Below, in pieces: positions 23,390 to 32,525 of a stretch of DNA of 64,000 bases. Made by a program: the position numbers and the translations under genes. A model generated the notes under the pieces. It ran no database searches, had not been told where the DNA came from, and worked only from the letters and a program-made list of their open reading frames with translations. The DNA is from Acidimicrobiaceae bacterium (lineage in GTDB: Bacteria > Actinomycetota > Acidimicrobiia > Acidimicrobiales > RAAP-2): assembly GCA_947456245.1 (NCBI GenBank), contig CANGPS010000004.1, positions 1-64,000 of the forward strand, written 5' to 3'. Each line of letters begins with the position of its first letter. Position 1 is the first letter of the stretch.

Positions 23390-24628
23390 TCAGGTTAGGC
23401 GCTCGATGAGGGTCGGCGGTTGGACCGTCTCAGTGGTCTCCATCGGAGTCCGCACGGTGATCGGACCAGCCGTGACGACCAGCCAGCCCACGATGGTGCC
23501 TCCAACGACCGTCGCGGTCGGGCGGCGGCGAAGGACGATCCGGCTGTGGATGGTGCTGCCGGGCCAGGCCGGCACCGCCGCAGATGTCGTCACGTGCAGC
23601 GCCGTGCGATGGCCCTTCCAACCGAGCACGCCCACCGGCCACGCAGGACCGGCCACGGCGACCGTCACGATCTCCTGCACGCGCGAGGCCGCAAGGTCAT
23701 AGGCGAGGCGACCCGAGGAGGCGAGGCGATCAGGGCCGCGCTGACCGAGCACAGCCGAGACGACCTGCACCGTGTGCCCGCCGACCTTGGCATCGAGCGC
23801 CAGCAGGTCGCAGCCCCCGGCCTCGGTGGTGAGCCCAGACTTGATGCCGACCACGCCATCGGTGCCCACGAGCGGTGTGTAGGTGGTCTCTACGCCGGCC
23901 ACAGGAAGCAGCGTGGCCCGCTTCCGGACCGTCGCCGCGATCACGGGATAACGGAGCGCGTGCCGACCGAGCACCACCTGGTCAGCCGCCGTCGACGTCG
24001 TACCGGGGTCGAAGCCCGACGAGTCCGCATAGTGGGTCTGAGCCAGTCCCCACTCGTGGGCCTGGGCGTTCATCTTGGCTACGAAGGCCGCCTCATCCCC
24101 TCCGTCCATCCGCGCCAGGAGGTGGGCGAAGTCGTTGCCCGAGTGGATGAGCAGGCCCTCGAGGAGCTGGCGCTCGGTCAGCGTCTCACCAACGGCGATC
24201 GGTACGTTGGACTGGTCGGTCGTGAGCTCGGCACGCCACTCGGCCACGTCGGCGTCGCTGATGGTGATGCTCGGTCCGCTCTCTGACATTGAGATCGGGT
24301 GGTCGTTGAGCACCACCACCGCCGTCATCACCTTGGTGATGCTCCCGATCGGCACGGGGCCCTGATCCGGTGACGCCGCCGCCGAGGCCACCCCGGTGAC
24401 CGCCACGGCACCCTGGCCGACCTTGGGCCACGACGGTGCAGCAGCCACACCCGGCGCGGTGCGAGCGGCCTTCAGGGTCAGCGTCGCGTCTGCCGCGAGG
24501 GGCGGGCCCTCCTTGATCACGACCACGACCGAGCCGAGAACGAGCCCGGCCACGAGCAGGGCGAGCAGTGGCACCCATCGCCACGGGCGGTGCCACCAAG
24601 GACGCCGATGCGCGGCGTGACGAGGCAC
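23390..24628 (-). CDS. D-alanyl-D-alanine carboxypeptidase (S11 family, DacA-like)
   Basis: A 412-residue secreted or membrane-anchored penicillin-binding protein with an N-terminal helix (about residues 18-40). The three active-site motifs are in order: SITK (SxxK, near residue 95), SGN in LLIHSGNDFA (near 160) and KSG in GIKSGLTTEAGG (near 265, KTG-type). A C-terminal beta-rich region ends in another hydrophobic stretch (VVGGTIVGWLVV). S11 enzymes trim pentapeptide stems, making the tetrapeptide donors used by L,D-transpeptidases such as the one at 6682. It starts with GTG 12 bases after ftsK. Confidence 0.9.
   Translation of the reverse strand: MPRHAAHRRPWWHRPWRWVPLLALLVAGLVLGSVVVVIKEGPPLAADATLTLKAARTAPGVAAAPSWPKVGQGAVAVTGVASAAASPDQGPVPIGSITKVMTAVVVLNDHPISMSESGPSITISDADVAEWRAELTTDQSNVPIAVGETLTERQLLEGLLIHSGNDFAHLLARMDGGDEAAFVAKMNAQAHEWGLAQTHYADSSGFDPGTTSTAADQVVLGRHALRYPVIAATVRKRATLLPVAGVETTYTPLVGTDGVVGIKSGLTTEAGGCDLLALDAKVGGHTVQVVSAVLGQRGPDRLASSGRLAYDLAASRVQEIVTVAVAGPAWPVGVLGWKGHRTALHVTTSAAVPAWPGSTIHSRIVLRRRPTATVVGGTIVGWLVVTAGPITVRTPMETTETVQPPTLIERLT
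23392..23397 (-). promoter_or_regulatory. -10-like element (TAACCT) for thrB
   Basis: TAACCT on the minus strand spans the end of the carboxypeptidase gene, with six bases to the thrB GTG. It would allow thrB to be transcribed separately as a leaderless mRNA. Confidence 0.45.
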
Positions 24629-24639
24629 AGACCCTCGTC

Positions 24640-26994
24640 CTACTGGTCGAGCTGGTCTTCGGTGATGAGCACGGCACGGGCCTTCGACCCGATCGACGGC
24701 CCCACCACCCCCTGCTCCTCGAGGAGGTCCATCAGCCGACCAGCCCGAGCGAACCCGACCTTGAGCTTCCGCTGCAGCATCGACGTCGAGCCGAGCTGGT
24801 TGCGAACGACGAGGTCACGAGCCTGAGCCAAGAGCTCGTCGTCATCGTCACCAGCGAACGACGTGCTGGTCGAGTCACCAGCAGTGAGCCCCTCGCTGAG
24901 GGCCACGACGAGCTCGGTCTGTCCGCCCTGTGCCTGCCAGGCCGCGACGACCGAGCGCACCTCCTCCTCGGACACCCATGGCGCCTGGATCCGCTGAGCG
25001 ACGTTCGACGATGCGGTCAGCAGGAGCATGTCGCCCTTCCCCACCAGGCGTTCAGCACCGGGCTGGTCGAGGATCACACGGCTGTCCGACAGCGACGAGA
25101 CGCTGAAGGCCATTCGCGACGGGACGTTGGCCTTGATGACGCCGGTGATGACGTCGACCGACGGACGCTGCGTCGCGAGGACGAGGTGGATGCCCACGGC
25201 ACGAGCCATCTGCGCGATGCGGACGACCGAGTCCTCGACGTCGCGCGCCGCCACCATCATGAGGTCGTTGAGCTCGTCGACCACCACCACGATGAAGGGC
25301 AGCGGGTCGAACGCCTCCTTCTCGACCGCGAATGCCTCGGGATCGAACTCCTCGCCCCGGGCCTCGGCACGGGCGCGCTCCACCACCAGGGTGGCCTCGG
25401 CCTCCACGTCGGGCGGGCCCACGTGCTGAAGCGTGCCGGCGGCGAGCGCCTCGTGGTAGCTCGTGATGTCCCTGACCCCTTGCGCAGCGAGGATGTCGTA
25501 GCGGCGCTCCATCTCCTTCACCGCCCACGACAGGGCGTTGGCGGCCAGCTTGGGGTCGACCACCACCGGACTCAGCAGGTGCGGCACCCCGTTGTACTGG
25601 CCGAGCTCGACGCGCTTCGGGTCGATCAGGATGATCTTCACCTGATCAGGGGTCGTGCGCATCAGCAGCGAGGTGATCAGGGAGTTGATCGCCGAGCTCT
25701 TTCCGGCACCCGTCGCTCCCGAGATGAGGACGTGGGGGAACTCCGCGACGTTCTGCATCACCGTGCGGCCGGCGATGTCCCGACCGAGCGCCACCGTGAG
25801 CGGATGCAGGGCCTCGGAGGCCTCGTCGCTGCTCAGCAGGTCGCCGAGCGTGACGAGCTGGCGCTTCTTGTTCGGCACCTCGACACCGATGGCCTGACGA
25901 CCCGGGATCGGCGCCAGGATCCGGACGTCAGGTGAGGCCATGGCATAAGCGATGTCCTTCGCCAAGGTGGTCACCCTCGCCACCTTGACCCCAGCACCGA
26001 GCTCGAGCTCGTAGCGGGTCACTGTCGGTCCCACGGTGAGCCCGATCAGCGTGGTCGTCACCCCATGGGCCTCGAGGGCGGCCACCAGATCTCGTCCGGC
26101 CGCCTCGACCGCCTGCTGATCGTGCCGGTGCTGCGCCGAGAGCGACAGCAGATCGAGGCTCGGAAGGACCCAGGCGCCCTTGCGGACCGGCTTGGCTGCC
26201 GCCTTCTTGCGCGGTCGAGCAGGTGGCGGCGGCGTGGCCTCCTCGGTGAGGTCGATGGGCTCGATCAATGGTGCCGGGCCCCCCTCGTCCGGCACGAAGT
26301 CATCGGTCAGGCGCCGACGGGGGCGCACCGGCCGCTCGGGGGCCTCCTCCTCGGCTGGCGCCTCACGACGGCGCATCGAGCCTCCGGCCCACCAGGTGGC
26401 GAGCAGGGAGCCGAGCCGCTTCGACCACGATCCAAGGAACGGCAAGGCCGTCTTGAGCGGGATCCCGGTCGCGACGACACCAGCCAGCACGGCGATGGCC
26501 AGCAGCACGATTCCGGCACCGAGCGCACCGAGCGCCAGCGAGAGGCTGTGGCCGACGAGGACCCCCACGTAGCCACCGGCGTGTCGCAGATCGTGCACCG
26601 GCGAGCTGAGCGAGGGGTTCCCACCGGTCAGACCAGCCAGGCCGGTGAGTGCAAGGACCCCGAGCCCGCCGCCCACCGACAGGCGGACGGTCTGCGTGCG
26701 CTCACGGGTCACCAGCAGCACCGCCACCGCCGCGATCAGCAGGACGGGGACCACGAACCGCACCGTCCCAACAAGGGTGCCGAGGGCCAGGTTGAGCCAG
26801 TGGCCCACCGGCCCGAGCGCCGAGAACCAGACTGCGAGGATCGTCAGCAGGGCGAGCGTCCCGAGTCCGACGGCCGTCAGGTCGGCCGCATGGGCGGCGA
26901 GGATGCCTGGCGGAGCGGCCGCCTTCGACCCTCTCGTCGACTTCGACGGGGCCGGCTTCTTCGACGGGGTGGACTTGGAGCGAGACTGAGCCAC
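24640..26994 (-). CDS. ftsK: DNA translocase FtsK/SpoIIIE
   Basis: A 784-residue translocase that couples chromosome segregation to division. A basic N-terminal tail is followed by about four membrane helices (residues 40-185), a charged linker and the motor. The motor has Walker A ISGATGAGKSSAINSL, a Walker B region IVVVVDELNDLMM and the FtsK motif ATQRPSVDVITGVIKAN. The C-terminal gamma winged helix (MLQRKLKVGFARAGRLMDLLEEQG) should read KOPS-like sequences and activate XerCD recombination; a XerC-type recombinase is present at 56520. The frame extends to 27072, but the GTG at 26994 is preferred, ten bases after TAGTTT. Confidence 0.95.
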   Translation of the reverse strand: MAQSRSKSTPSKKPAPSKSTRGSKAAAPPGILAAHAADLTAVGLGTLALLTILAVWFSALGPVGHWLNLALGTLVGTVRFVVPVLLIAAVAVLLVTRERTQTVRLSVGGGLGVLALTGLAGLTGGNPSLSSPVHDLRHAGGYVGVLVGHSLSLALGALGAGIVLLAIAVLAGVVATGIPLKTALPFLGSWSKRLGSLLATWWAGGSMRRREAPAEEEAPERPVRPRRRLTDDFVPDEGGPAPLIEPIDLTEEATPPPPARPRKKAAAKPVRKGAWVLPSLDLLSLSAQHRHDQQAVEAAGRDLVAALEAHGVTTTLIGLTVGPTVTRYELELGAGVKVARVTTLAKDIAYAMASPDVRILAPIPGRQAIGVEVPNKKRQLVTLGDLLSSDEASEALHPLTVALGRDIAGRTVMQNVAEFPHVLISGATGAGKSSAINSLITSLLMRTTPDQVKIILIDPKRVELGQYNGVPHLLSPVVVDPKLAANALSWAVKEMERRYDILAAQGVRDITSYHEALAAGTLQHVGPPDVEAEATLVVERARAEARGEEFDPEAFAVEKEAFDPLPFIVVVVDELNDLMMVAARDVEDSVVRIAQMARAVGIHLVLATQRPSVDVITGVIKANVPSRMAFSVSSLSDSRVILDQPGAERLVGKGDMLLLTASSNVAQRIQAPWVSEEEVRSVVAAWQAQGGQTELVVALSEGLTAGDSTSTSFAGDDDDELLAQARDLVVRNQLGSTSMLQRKLKVGFARAGRLMDLLEEQGVVGPSIGSKARAVLITEDQLDQ

Positions 26995-27004
26995 GGTGCA
27001 CCCG

Positions 27005-27010
27005 AAACTA
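27005..27010 (-). promoter_or_regulatory. Candidate -10 element (TAGTTT) for ftsK
   Basis: TAGTTT on the minus strand lies ten bases before the ftsK GTG, leaving a leader of only a few bases. Spacing is looser than at other starts in the window, so support is weaker. Confidence 0.35.
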
Positions 27011-27101
27011 GTGCCCCGAAGGGATGATCCGAGGGACGCCGGTCGGCCGGTACCCTCTGGCGGGACGGGCACAACGCCCCCGACGCTGCCGGAGGATCAC
27101 C

Positions 27102-27875
27102 ATGTCCACACTGCCCCCGACCGACACCTCCAGCCTGCTCGCCCGCCTGCCGGGAGTGTCGGCAGCGACCTTGGTGGTCTCCGAGCGGAGCCAGGTCAGT
27201 CCTTCGCTCGTCGAAGTCCGGCTCTCCGGCGACGTCGCACCGCTGGTCCCTCAGCCGGGCAACGACGTGATGCTCGCGGTGCCCGTCGAGGGTGGTGACG
27301 GCTCGTTCCGCCGCCGCTACACCGTCCGCTCGTTCGATGCTGCCGCGGGAGTGCTGAGCCTGTGGGTCGATACGAGCGCTGGGGGGCCGGGAGCGCGCTG
27401 GGCTGCCACGGCTCCGCTGGGGTCCACCATCGAGCTGGTCGGCCCGAGGGGCAAGATCACCCTCGACGACATGGCCGACTGGCACCTGTTCATCGGCGAC
27501 CTGTCCTTCGTCTCGGCTGCCTACAACCTCGCCGAGGCCATCGATCCCCCGGGGCAGGCCATGTTCCTCTTCGAGGTCGACGACCGCTCGGACGTCCCCA
27601 CGCCGACGCTCGACGAGGGCATCGGCGTGACCCTGGGAGTGATCGAGCGCGCCGGACGCGCCCTCGACGACCCCACCGGCCTCCTGGCCGGGCTGGCCTC
27701 GCTGGTCCTCCCGGAGGACGAGGGGCACGTCTACGTCGGAGGGGAGCTCTCGGTGGTGGCGACGCTGAAGCGGTCGCTGCTCGACCTCGGACTCTCCGCA
27801 GAGCAGGTGGACGCCAAGCCCTACTGGCGCCTCGGCGTCTCCAACCTCGCCCACGGCGAGCCAGACAAGTCCTGA
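27102..27875 (+). CDS. FAD-dependent siderophore-interacting-type oxidoreductase
   Basis: A 257-residue protein resembling siderophore-interacting flavoreductases (ViuB/SIP family). A FAD-binding barrel carries RRRYTVRSFD (the RxYTxR flavin motif) near residue 68. A C-terminal NAD(P)H-type domain ends with VYVGGELSVVATLKRSLL, PYWRLGVSNLAHGE being close to the family tail. Such enzymes reduce ferric siderophores to release iron. A consensus GGAGG six bases before the ATG shows it uses ordinary Shine-Dalgarno initiation, unlike many neighbours. It stands alone on the plus strand between ftsK and RNase J, possibly a later insertion into the conserved block. Confidence 0.82.
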   Translation: MSTLPPTDTSSLLARLPGVSAATLVVSERSQVSPSLVEVRLSGDVAPLVPQPGNDVMLAVPVEGGDGSFRRRYTVRSFDAAAGVLSLWVDTSAGGPGARWAATAPLGSTIELVGPRGKITLDDMADWHLFIGDLSFVSAAYNLAEAIDPPGQAMFLFEVDDRSDVPTPTLDEGIGVTLGVIERAGRALDDPTGLLAGLASLVLPEDEGHVYVGGELSVVATLKRSLLDLGLSAEQVDAKPYWRLGVSNLAHGEPDKS

Positions 27876-27885
27876 TCGAGCGACG

Positions 27886-29598
27886 TCAGGTGGCGACGAT
27901 GACCGGGACGATCATCGGCTTCTGGCGCGTCTTGTTCCCGATGTAGCGGCCGAGGGCTCGGCGGGCCACCTTGTTGAGGCCCTCGATGTCATGGTTCTCC
28001 TCGCGCAGCGCAGCGCGCAGGGCGTCCTCCACGGTGCGAGCGGCGTCCTTGGTGAGCATCTCGACCGGGGTCTTACCAGCCCACCCTCTCGTGAGGACCT
28101 CTGGGCCGGCCACGACCTCTCGGTCGTGGAGGTCCACCGAGGCCACCACCATGACCATCCCCTCGGAGGCGAGCGTCTGACGATCCCGCAGCACACCATG
28201 GTCGACGTCGCTCGCCGCCCCGTCGACGTAGAGGTAGGCGGCTGGGACGGTGCCATCGAACCGGATCCCCTCGTCGTCGAGTCGCACCACGTCGCCGTCA
28301 GCGGCCTGGAGGACCTTGGCCGGGTCGACCCCCATGGTCCGGGCGAGCTCGGCATGGTGCATCATGTGGCGGTACTCGCCATGGACCGGGACGAAGCAGT
28401 CCGGCTTGGTCAGCGACAGCAGCGTGGAGAGCTCCCCTCGCCGAGCGTGGCCCGACACGTGGACGGGCTCGTGAGCGGAGTGGATGACCTCGCACCCTCG
28501 GCGGTGCAGGTTGTTGATGACCTGCCCGACCCCGTACTCGTTCCCGGGGATCGGATGGGCACTGAGGATCACCACGTCGTCCTCACCGAGCTCGAGCCAG
28601 CGCGACTCCCCCTGCGCCATGAGCGACATGGCTGCCATCGGCTCGCCCTGCGAGCCGGTCGACAGGACGCAGACCTCTCCGTCGGGATGGTTGTCGATCT
28701 CGGTGATGTCGATCATCATCCCCTTGGGGACGTTGAGGATCCCGAGCTTTCGGGCCAGCTCGACGTTGTTCTTCATCGAGCGACCGAGCGTCGCCACCTT
28801 GCGCTTGTTGGCCGCGGCGGCGTCGATGATCTGCTGGATGCGGTGCAGGTGGCTGGCGAAGCAGGCGACGATGATGCGTCGTCCCGGCCGCATGGCGAAG
28901 ATCCGCTGGAGGGTGACGCCGACGGTGGACTCCGAGGCGGTGAAGCCCGGCTCCTCGGCATTGGTCGAGTCGGCGAGCAGCAGCCGGATGCCCTTGGTCT
29001 GCGCCAGCTCACCGATGCGGGCGAGGTCGGTGCGCCGTCCGTCGACCGGGGCGAGGTCGATCTTGAAGTCACCGGAGTGCAGCACTACGCCCTGCGGGGT
29101 GTGGAAGGCGATGGCCATGGCCGATGGCACCGAGTGCGTGACGGGGATGAACTCGACCGGGCAGTCCCCGATCATGACCGTCTCGTTGTCCGCCACCTCG
29201 ATGAACGTGGCCTTCTTCGACTGCCCGGCCTCGCGGACACGGTGGGCGGCGAGGCCGACGGTCAGCGGCGATCCGTAGACCGGCGCCTCGAGGTCTCGCA
29301 GGAGGTAGGACAGCCCACCGACGTGGTCCTCGTGACCGTGGGTCAGCACGATGCCCGCCACTCGATGGGCGTTCTCGCGCAGGAACGTGAAGTCCGGCAG
29401 CACGAGGTCGACGCCCGGCATGTCGGGCTCGGGGAACATCAGGCCGACGTCGATGACGATCAGCTTGCCGTTGACCTCGACGCAGGCACAGTTGCGACCG
29501 ATCTCGCCCAGGCCACCGAGGAAGATGACGCGGACCTCTGAGGCGTCAGAGCCCGTGTTCGAAGAACCGTTGCTCGAAGACCCCTGGCGCCTAGCCAC
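27886..29598 (-). CDS. rnj: Ribonuclease J
   Basis: A 570-residue beta-CASP metallo-beta-lactamase ribonuclease with 5' exonuclease and endonuclease activity in mRNA decay and rRNA maturation. The zinc motif LTHGHEDHVGG (HxHxDH) is near residue 85, followed by VTHSVPSAMA, LHSGDFKID and the beta-CASP elements with SAHPIPGNE and HVSGHARRGE. The C-terminal domain ends in IGNKTRQKPMIVPVI. The frame is open to 29688, but the GTG at 29598 overlaps dapA by eight bases and fits the family start after a short Ser-rich tail. Coupling of dapA and rnj is common in actinobacteria. Confidence 0.95.
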   Translation of the reverse strand: MARRQGSSSNGSSNTGSDASEVRVIFLGGLGEIGRNCACVEVNGKLIVIDVGLMFPEPDMPGVDLVLPDFTFLRENAHRVAGIVLTHGHEDHVGGLSYLLRDLEAPVYGSPLTVGLAAHRVREAGQSKKATFIEVADNETVMIGDCPVEFIPVTHSVPSAMAIAFHTPQGVVLHSGDFKIDLAPVDGRRTDLARIGELAQTKGIRLLLADSTNAEEPGFTASESTVGVTLQRIFAMRPGRRIIVACFASHLHRIQQIIDAAAANKRKVATLGRSMKNNVELARKLGILNVPKGMMIDITEIDNHPDGEVCVLSTGSQGEPMAAMSLMAQGESRWLELGEDDVVILSAHPIPGNEYGVGQVINNLHRRGCEVIHSAHEPVHVSGHARRGELSTLLSLTKPDCFVPVHGEYRHMMHHAELARTMGVDPAKVLQAADGDVVRLDDEGIRFDGTVPAAYLYVDGAASDVDHGVLRDRQTLASEGMVMVVASVDLHDREVVAGPEVLTRGWAGKTPVEMLTKDAARTVEDALRAALREENHDIEGLNKVARRALGRYIGNKTRQKPMIVPVIVAT

Positions 29599-30502
29599 CG
29601 ACGAGGCCGAGCCGTGCGGCGAGATCGTTCGCCCGCTGGTCGAGCTCGGCGTCCGCCGGGCCCATCGGGAGCCTGCACTGCCCCACACGGAGGCCCATGG
29701 CCCTCAGGATCGCCTTGGTCGGCAGCGGGTTCGGCCACCGCTCCGAGGTCTCGTAGTCGAAGGACTCGATCATGCCTGCGTTCTCCTGTCGGGCGGCATC
29801 GATGTCACCGGACAGGAAGGCCGCGATCATCCGTCCCGTCTGCTCTCCCACCCAGTGGGTGGCCACAGAGATGACCCCAGTCGCCCCGACCGCCAGGAGG
29901 GGCAGCGTCAGCCCGTCATCGCCGCTGTAGACCACGAGGTCGGGATCCGCGGCCAGGAGGCCGGCTGTGGTCGCCGGGTCGCCAGACGCGTCCTTGACCC
30001 CGATGATGTTCCCGCATGCTGCGCGCAGGTCGAGGATCGTCTCGGTGGCAATCTTGCGACCGGTCCGCACCGGGATGTCGTAGAGGATCACCGGGAGCTC
30101 GGTGGCCCGGGCGATCGCAGCAAAGTGGCCGTGCAGGCCGGCCTGCGACGGCCGGTTGTAGTACGGCGTCACCGCGAGGATGCCCGCCGCTCCGAGGCCT
30201 GCCGCCTGCTTGACGAGCCCCACCGAGTGCTCGGTGTCGTTGGTCGTCATGCCGGCGAGGACCGGGGTCCCGGAATCGGACACTGCCTCGACCACCGCCT
30301 TGACCAGGTCGAGGCGCTCCGGGTCGGTGAGGACTGGGGCCTCACCGGTCGTCCCAGCGACGCAGAGTGCGTCAGATCCGTGAGAGACGAGGTAGCGAGC
30401 GAGATCGCCGGCCGCATCGAGGTCGAGTGCGCCCTGCTCGTCGAAGGGCGTGACCATGGCCGTGACGACACGACCGAAGAGAGGTGGAGGTGCAGTGCTC
30501 AC
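29591..30502 (-). CDS. dapA: 4-hydroxy-tetrahydrodipicolinate synthase
   Basis: A 303-residue class I aldolase, first enzyme of the diaminopimelate branch, condensing pyruvate with aspartate semialdehyde. Signatures are AGTTGEAPVLTDPER (near residue 50), VTPYYNRPSQAGLHGHF (catalytic tyrosine near 135) and the Schiff-base lysine in IIGVKDASGD (near 165). It starts with GTG six bases behind TAGGTT. It heads the dapA-rnj unit; dapB is 2.6 kb away, beyond the ferritin-like and TetR genes. Confidence 0.95.
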   Translation of the reverse strand: MSTAPPPLFGRVVTAMVTPFDEQGALDLDAAGDLARYLVSHGSDALCVAGTTGEAPVLTDPERLDLVKAVVEAVSDSGTPVLAGMTTNDTEHSVGLVKQAAGLGAAGILAVTPYYNRPSQAGLHGHFAAIARATELPVILYDIPVRTGRKIATETILDLRAACGNIIGVKDASGDPATTAGLLAADPDLVVYSGDDGLTLPLLAVGATGVISVATHWVGEQTGRMIAAFLSGDIDAARQENAGMIESFDYETSERWPNPLPTKAILRAMGLRVGQCRLPMGPADAELDQRANDLAARLGLVGG

Positions 30503-30508
30503 AGTCTC

Positions 30509-30514
30509 AACCTA
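30509..30514 (-). promoter_or_regulatory. -10-like element (TAGGTT) for dapA
   Basis: TAGGTT on the minus strand is followed by six bases (GAGACT) and the dapA GTG. Leaderless transcription of dapA-rnj is predicted. Confidence 0.52.
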
Positions 30515-30572
30515 GCAGCGTGCTCCTCGCCGGCCGGACCCAGAGCGACGCCGTCGCATGGCCTCAGACGCG

Positions 30573-30601
30573 ACGGATCCCGCCTAAGTGGCGGGATCCG
30601 T
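30573..30601 (-). terminator. Hairpin terminator after the ferritin-like gene
   Basis: ACGGATCCCGCC and GGCGGGATCCGT form a perfect 12-bp stem around the loop TAAGT. The hairpin is 36 bases beyond the ferritin-like gene's stop and 59 bases before the dapA -10. No T-run follows on the minus strand, so it would be a tract-less terminator of the type often seen in GC-rich actinobacteria. It may also act as an mRNA 3'-end stabiliser. Confidence 0.7.
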
Positions 30602-30636
30602 GGCGTTGAGGTGCACCCGTTCGGTGCGGCGACGAA

Positions 30637-31794
30637 CTAGTCGAGCGTCACCCAATCCACGGGCGAACCATCGGCCTGGGCTGCGATCTCGGCCTCGGTG
30701 TCCTCGAAGTCCTCGAACTGGATGATGCCGATCTCGGTGAAGCGTGCACGGAGCCAACCGTCACCGGCGTCGAGCAGGCCGAGCTTCTTGCAGTTCGGGA
30801 CGATCTTGCCGAAGAGCAGCGACTGGAAGTCGACTCGGGTCGTGTCCTGCTCGGCGATCTTGGCGGCCACGGCCGGATCGATGCCCATGCGGGCCCAGAC
30901 CTCCTGGCCCTGCATGCGGTCGCGCATGCGGACGGCGGCCTCGAAGGCGAACTCCTGGCGATCCCGGATCTCGGCCTGGGTCATGCCGGCGTAGATCTCC
31001 TGGAGCGAGAGCACGCCGAAGGCGACGTGGCGGGCCTCGTCCGCCATCACGTAGCGCAGCAGCTGGCGAAGCAGGGGCTCCGGAGTGGTCTGCGCCATGA
31101 AGCCGAAGGCAGCCAGCGCAAGGCCCTCGACCATGATCTGCATGCCGAGGTACGTCATGTCCCAGCGGCTGTCAGCGATGATGTCGTCGAGCAGCAGGCC
31201 GAGGTGCCCGTTCATCTGGTAGTGGCCGGAGAGCTTCGTGTCGAGGTAGCGAGCGAAGACCTCGACGTGGCGGGCCTCGTCCATCACCTGGGTGGCGGCG
31301 TAGTACTTGGCGTCGATCCACGGCACCGTCTCGACGATCTTGGCCGTGCACAGCAGCGCACCCTGCTCGCCGTGCATGAACTGCGAGAGCATCCAGTTGG
31401 TGTACTCCATGTTGAGCTGCACCCACTCCTTCTCGCCCCAGAGCTGCAGCGGGGTGCCCGAGAGGTCGAGGTCAGGGTTCGACAGCGGTCCGGTGGCACC
31501 CTCGAGGTAGGCCTCGTGCGCCAGGCGCTCCTGGTCGACCTCGGTGTCCCAGGGCAGGTCGGTGGACCCGTTCCACTGCGAGCGCTTCGCCTTCTCGTAG
31601 AGCTTGTCGAGCTTCGGCCGCTCGCCCTTGTCGTAGTTCCAGGTGAAGACGGCGTCACAGTTGTCCGTGACCGTGTGGTCGGTCGACTCGTCCGGGTCGC
31701 CGACGAAGGCGAAGATCTCGGCGAAGTCGTTGACGTCGCTGCGGCCGAGCATCTCGGCGTCGGTCTTCATGTCGCTGCTCTCGATGATTGCCAT
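30637..31794 (-). CDS. Ferritin-like di-iron domain protein
   Basis: A 385-residue soluble protein of the ferritin-like superfamily. Candidate iron ligands lie in FMHGEQGALLCTAKIVE (near residue 125), QVMDEARHVEVFARYL (near 157) and YVMADEARHVAFGVLS (near 247); the two DEARH segments are classic di-iron ExxH helices. The arrangement recalls AurF-type N-oxygenases and other R2-like oxidases, and an oxygenase or oxidase role is plausible, but the substrate is unknown. The start is the ATG at 31794, with AGGAG about twelve bases upstream. Two TetR regulators lie directly upstream on the same strand, and a strong hairpin closes the unit. Confidence 0.78.
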   Translation of the reverse strand: MAIIESSDMKTDAEMLGRSDVNDFAEIFAFVGDPDESTDHTVTDNCDAVFTWNYDKGERPKLDKLYEKAKRSQWNGSTDLPWDTEVDQERLAHEAYLEGATGPLSNPDLDLSGTPLQLWGEKEWVQLNMEYTNWMLSQFMHGEQGALLCTAKIVETVPWIDAKYYAATQVMDEARHVEVFARYLDTKLSGHYQMNGHLGLLLDDIIADSRWDMTYLGMQIMVEGLALAAFGFMAQTTPEPLLRQLLRYVMADEARHVAFGVLSLQEIYAGMTQAEIRDRQEFAFEAAVRMRDRMQGQEVWARMGIDPAVAAKIAEQDTTRVDFQSLLFGKIVPNCKKLGLLDAGDGWLRARFTEIGIIQFEDFEDTEAEIAAQADGSPVDWVTLD

Positions 31795-31832
31795 GGGTGG
31801 GCTCCTGTGCTCTCTCTGTCGGGTGGTGAATG

Positions 31833-31842
31833 TCAGATCTGA
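31833..31842. promoter_or_regulatory. Palindrome TCAGATCTGA, candidate regulator site
   Basis: A perfect 10-bp palindrome in the 53-bp gap between the first TetR gene and the ferritin-like gene, about 40 bases before the latter's ATG. Its place suits an operator for one of the two TetR proteins, though it is short enough to occur by chance. Confidence 0.35.
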
Positions 31843-31847
31843 TGGCG

Positions 31848-32492
31848 TCACGCCGTGCTGCGATCCTGCAGCGCCTCGACGCCCGGCAGCACGAACTGCC
31901 GGACGAGGGAGCTGACGTGATCAGTGTCGGTGAGGTCGATGTCGTCGCTCGGGTTGACCAGGTAGGACGTGACAATCCGGACGGCCCAGTCCGCGGCGCG
32001 GGCGGCCTGCTCCGGCTCCAGCCAGCGGCCGAAGAAGGGGCCGGTGAAGTCCACGGCCAGCGTCAGCGCACGATCCATCTGGCCGAACGACAGGTGCCGG
32101 AGCATGACCCAGGGCTCCACCTCGAGCAGGGTCGTCAGCGCAGCCGAGTCCGAGATCCACCGGGCCGAGGTGGTGATGCCCGAGACCAGCGCCGCCTCGA
32201 GGGTTGTCGCCGCCCCCATGGCCACGGCCAGGGCGGAGAAGAACCGGGCCACCTCGGTCTCGGCGGTGGCCTGGATGATGGCGTCTCGCCCACCGGGGAT
32301 GGTGCGATACAGGGTCGCCCGAGACATGCCCGAGGCTCTGGCGACGTCATCGACGGTGGTCGCACGAAGGCCCTTGGCGGCGATGCACGCAAGGGCGCCA
32401 TCGACGATGGCGACCCGCTTGGTCACCTCTGGGGCGGCATCGGCCCGCAGCGGGACGATGGTGCTGGCGTCGTTGCGCAGAGCGGTTCCCAC
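31848..32492 (-). CDS. TetR/AcrR family transcriptional regulator (first copy)
   Basis: A 214-residue TetR-type repressor. The helix-turn-helix lies at about residues 27-70, with LRATTVDDVARASGMSRATLYRTIPGG as the recognition region, and a divergent ligand-binding domain follows. It starts with GTG seven bases after TAGTGT. An imperfectly spaced inverted repeat (GAGACA-N13-TGTCTC, 32497-32521) covers that promoter and suggests autoregulation. It sits between a second TetR gene and the ferritin-like gene, so the di-iron protein is the obvious target. The ligand is unknown. Confidence 0.85.
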   Translation of the reverse strand: MGTALRNDASTIVPLRADAAPEVTKRVAIVDGALACIAAKGLRATTVDDVARASGMSRATLYRTIPGGRDAIIQATAETEVARFFSALAVAMGAATTLEAALVSGITTSARWISDSAALTTLLEVEPWVMLRHLSFGQMDRALTLAVDFTGPFFGRWLEPEQAARAADWAVRIVTSYLVNPSDDIDLTDTDHVSSLVRQFVLPGVEALQDRSTA

Positions 32493-32496
32493 CTGC

Positions 32497-32521
32497 GAGA
32501 CACTAAGACTGAATCTGTCTC
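32497..32521. promoter_or_regulatory. Inverted repeat operator candidate and -10 (TAGTGT) of the first TetR gene
   Basis: GAGACA and TGTCTC flank 13 bases. Inside lies the minus-strand -10-like TAGTGT (32500-32505), seven bases before the TetR GTG start. A bound TetR dimer would cover the promoter, the standard autoregulatory layout. Confidence 0.5.
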
Positions 32522-32525
32522 GCTG

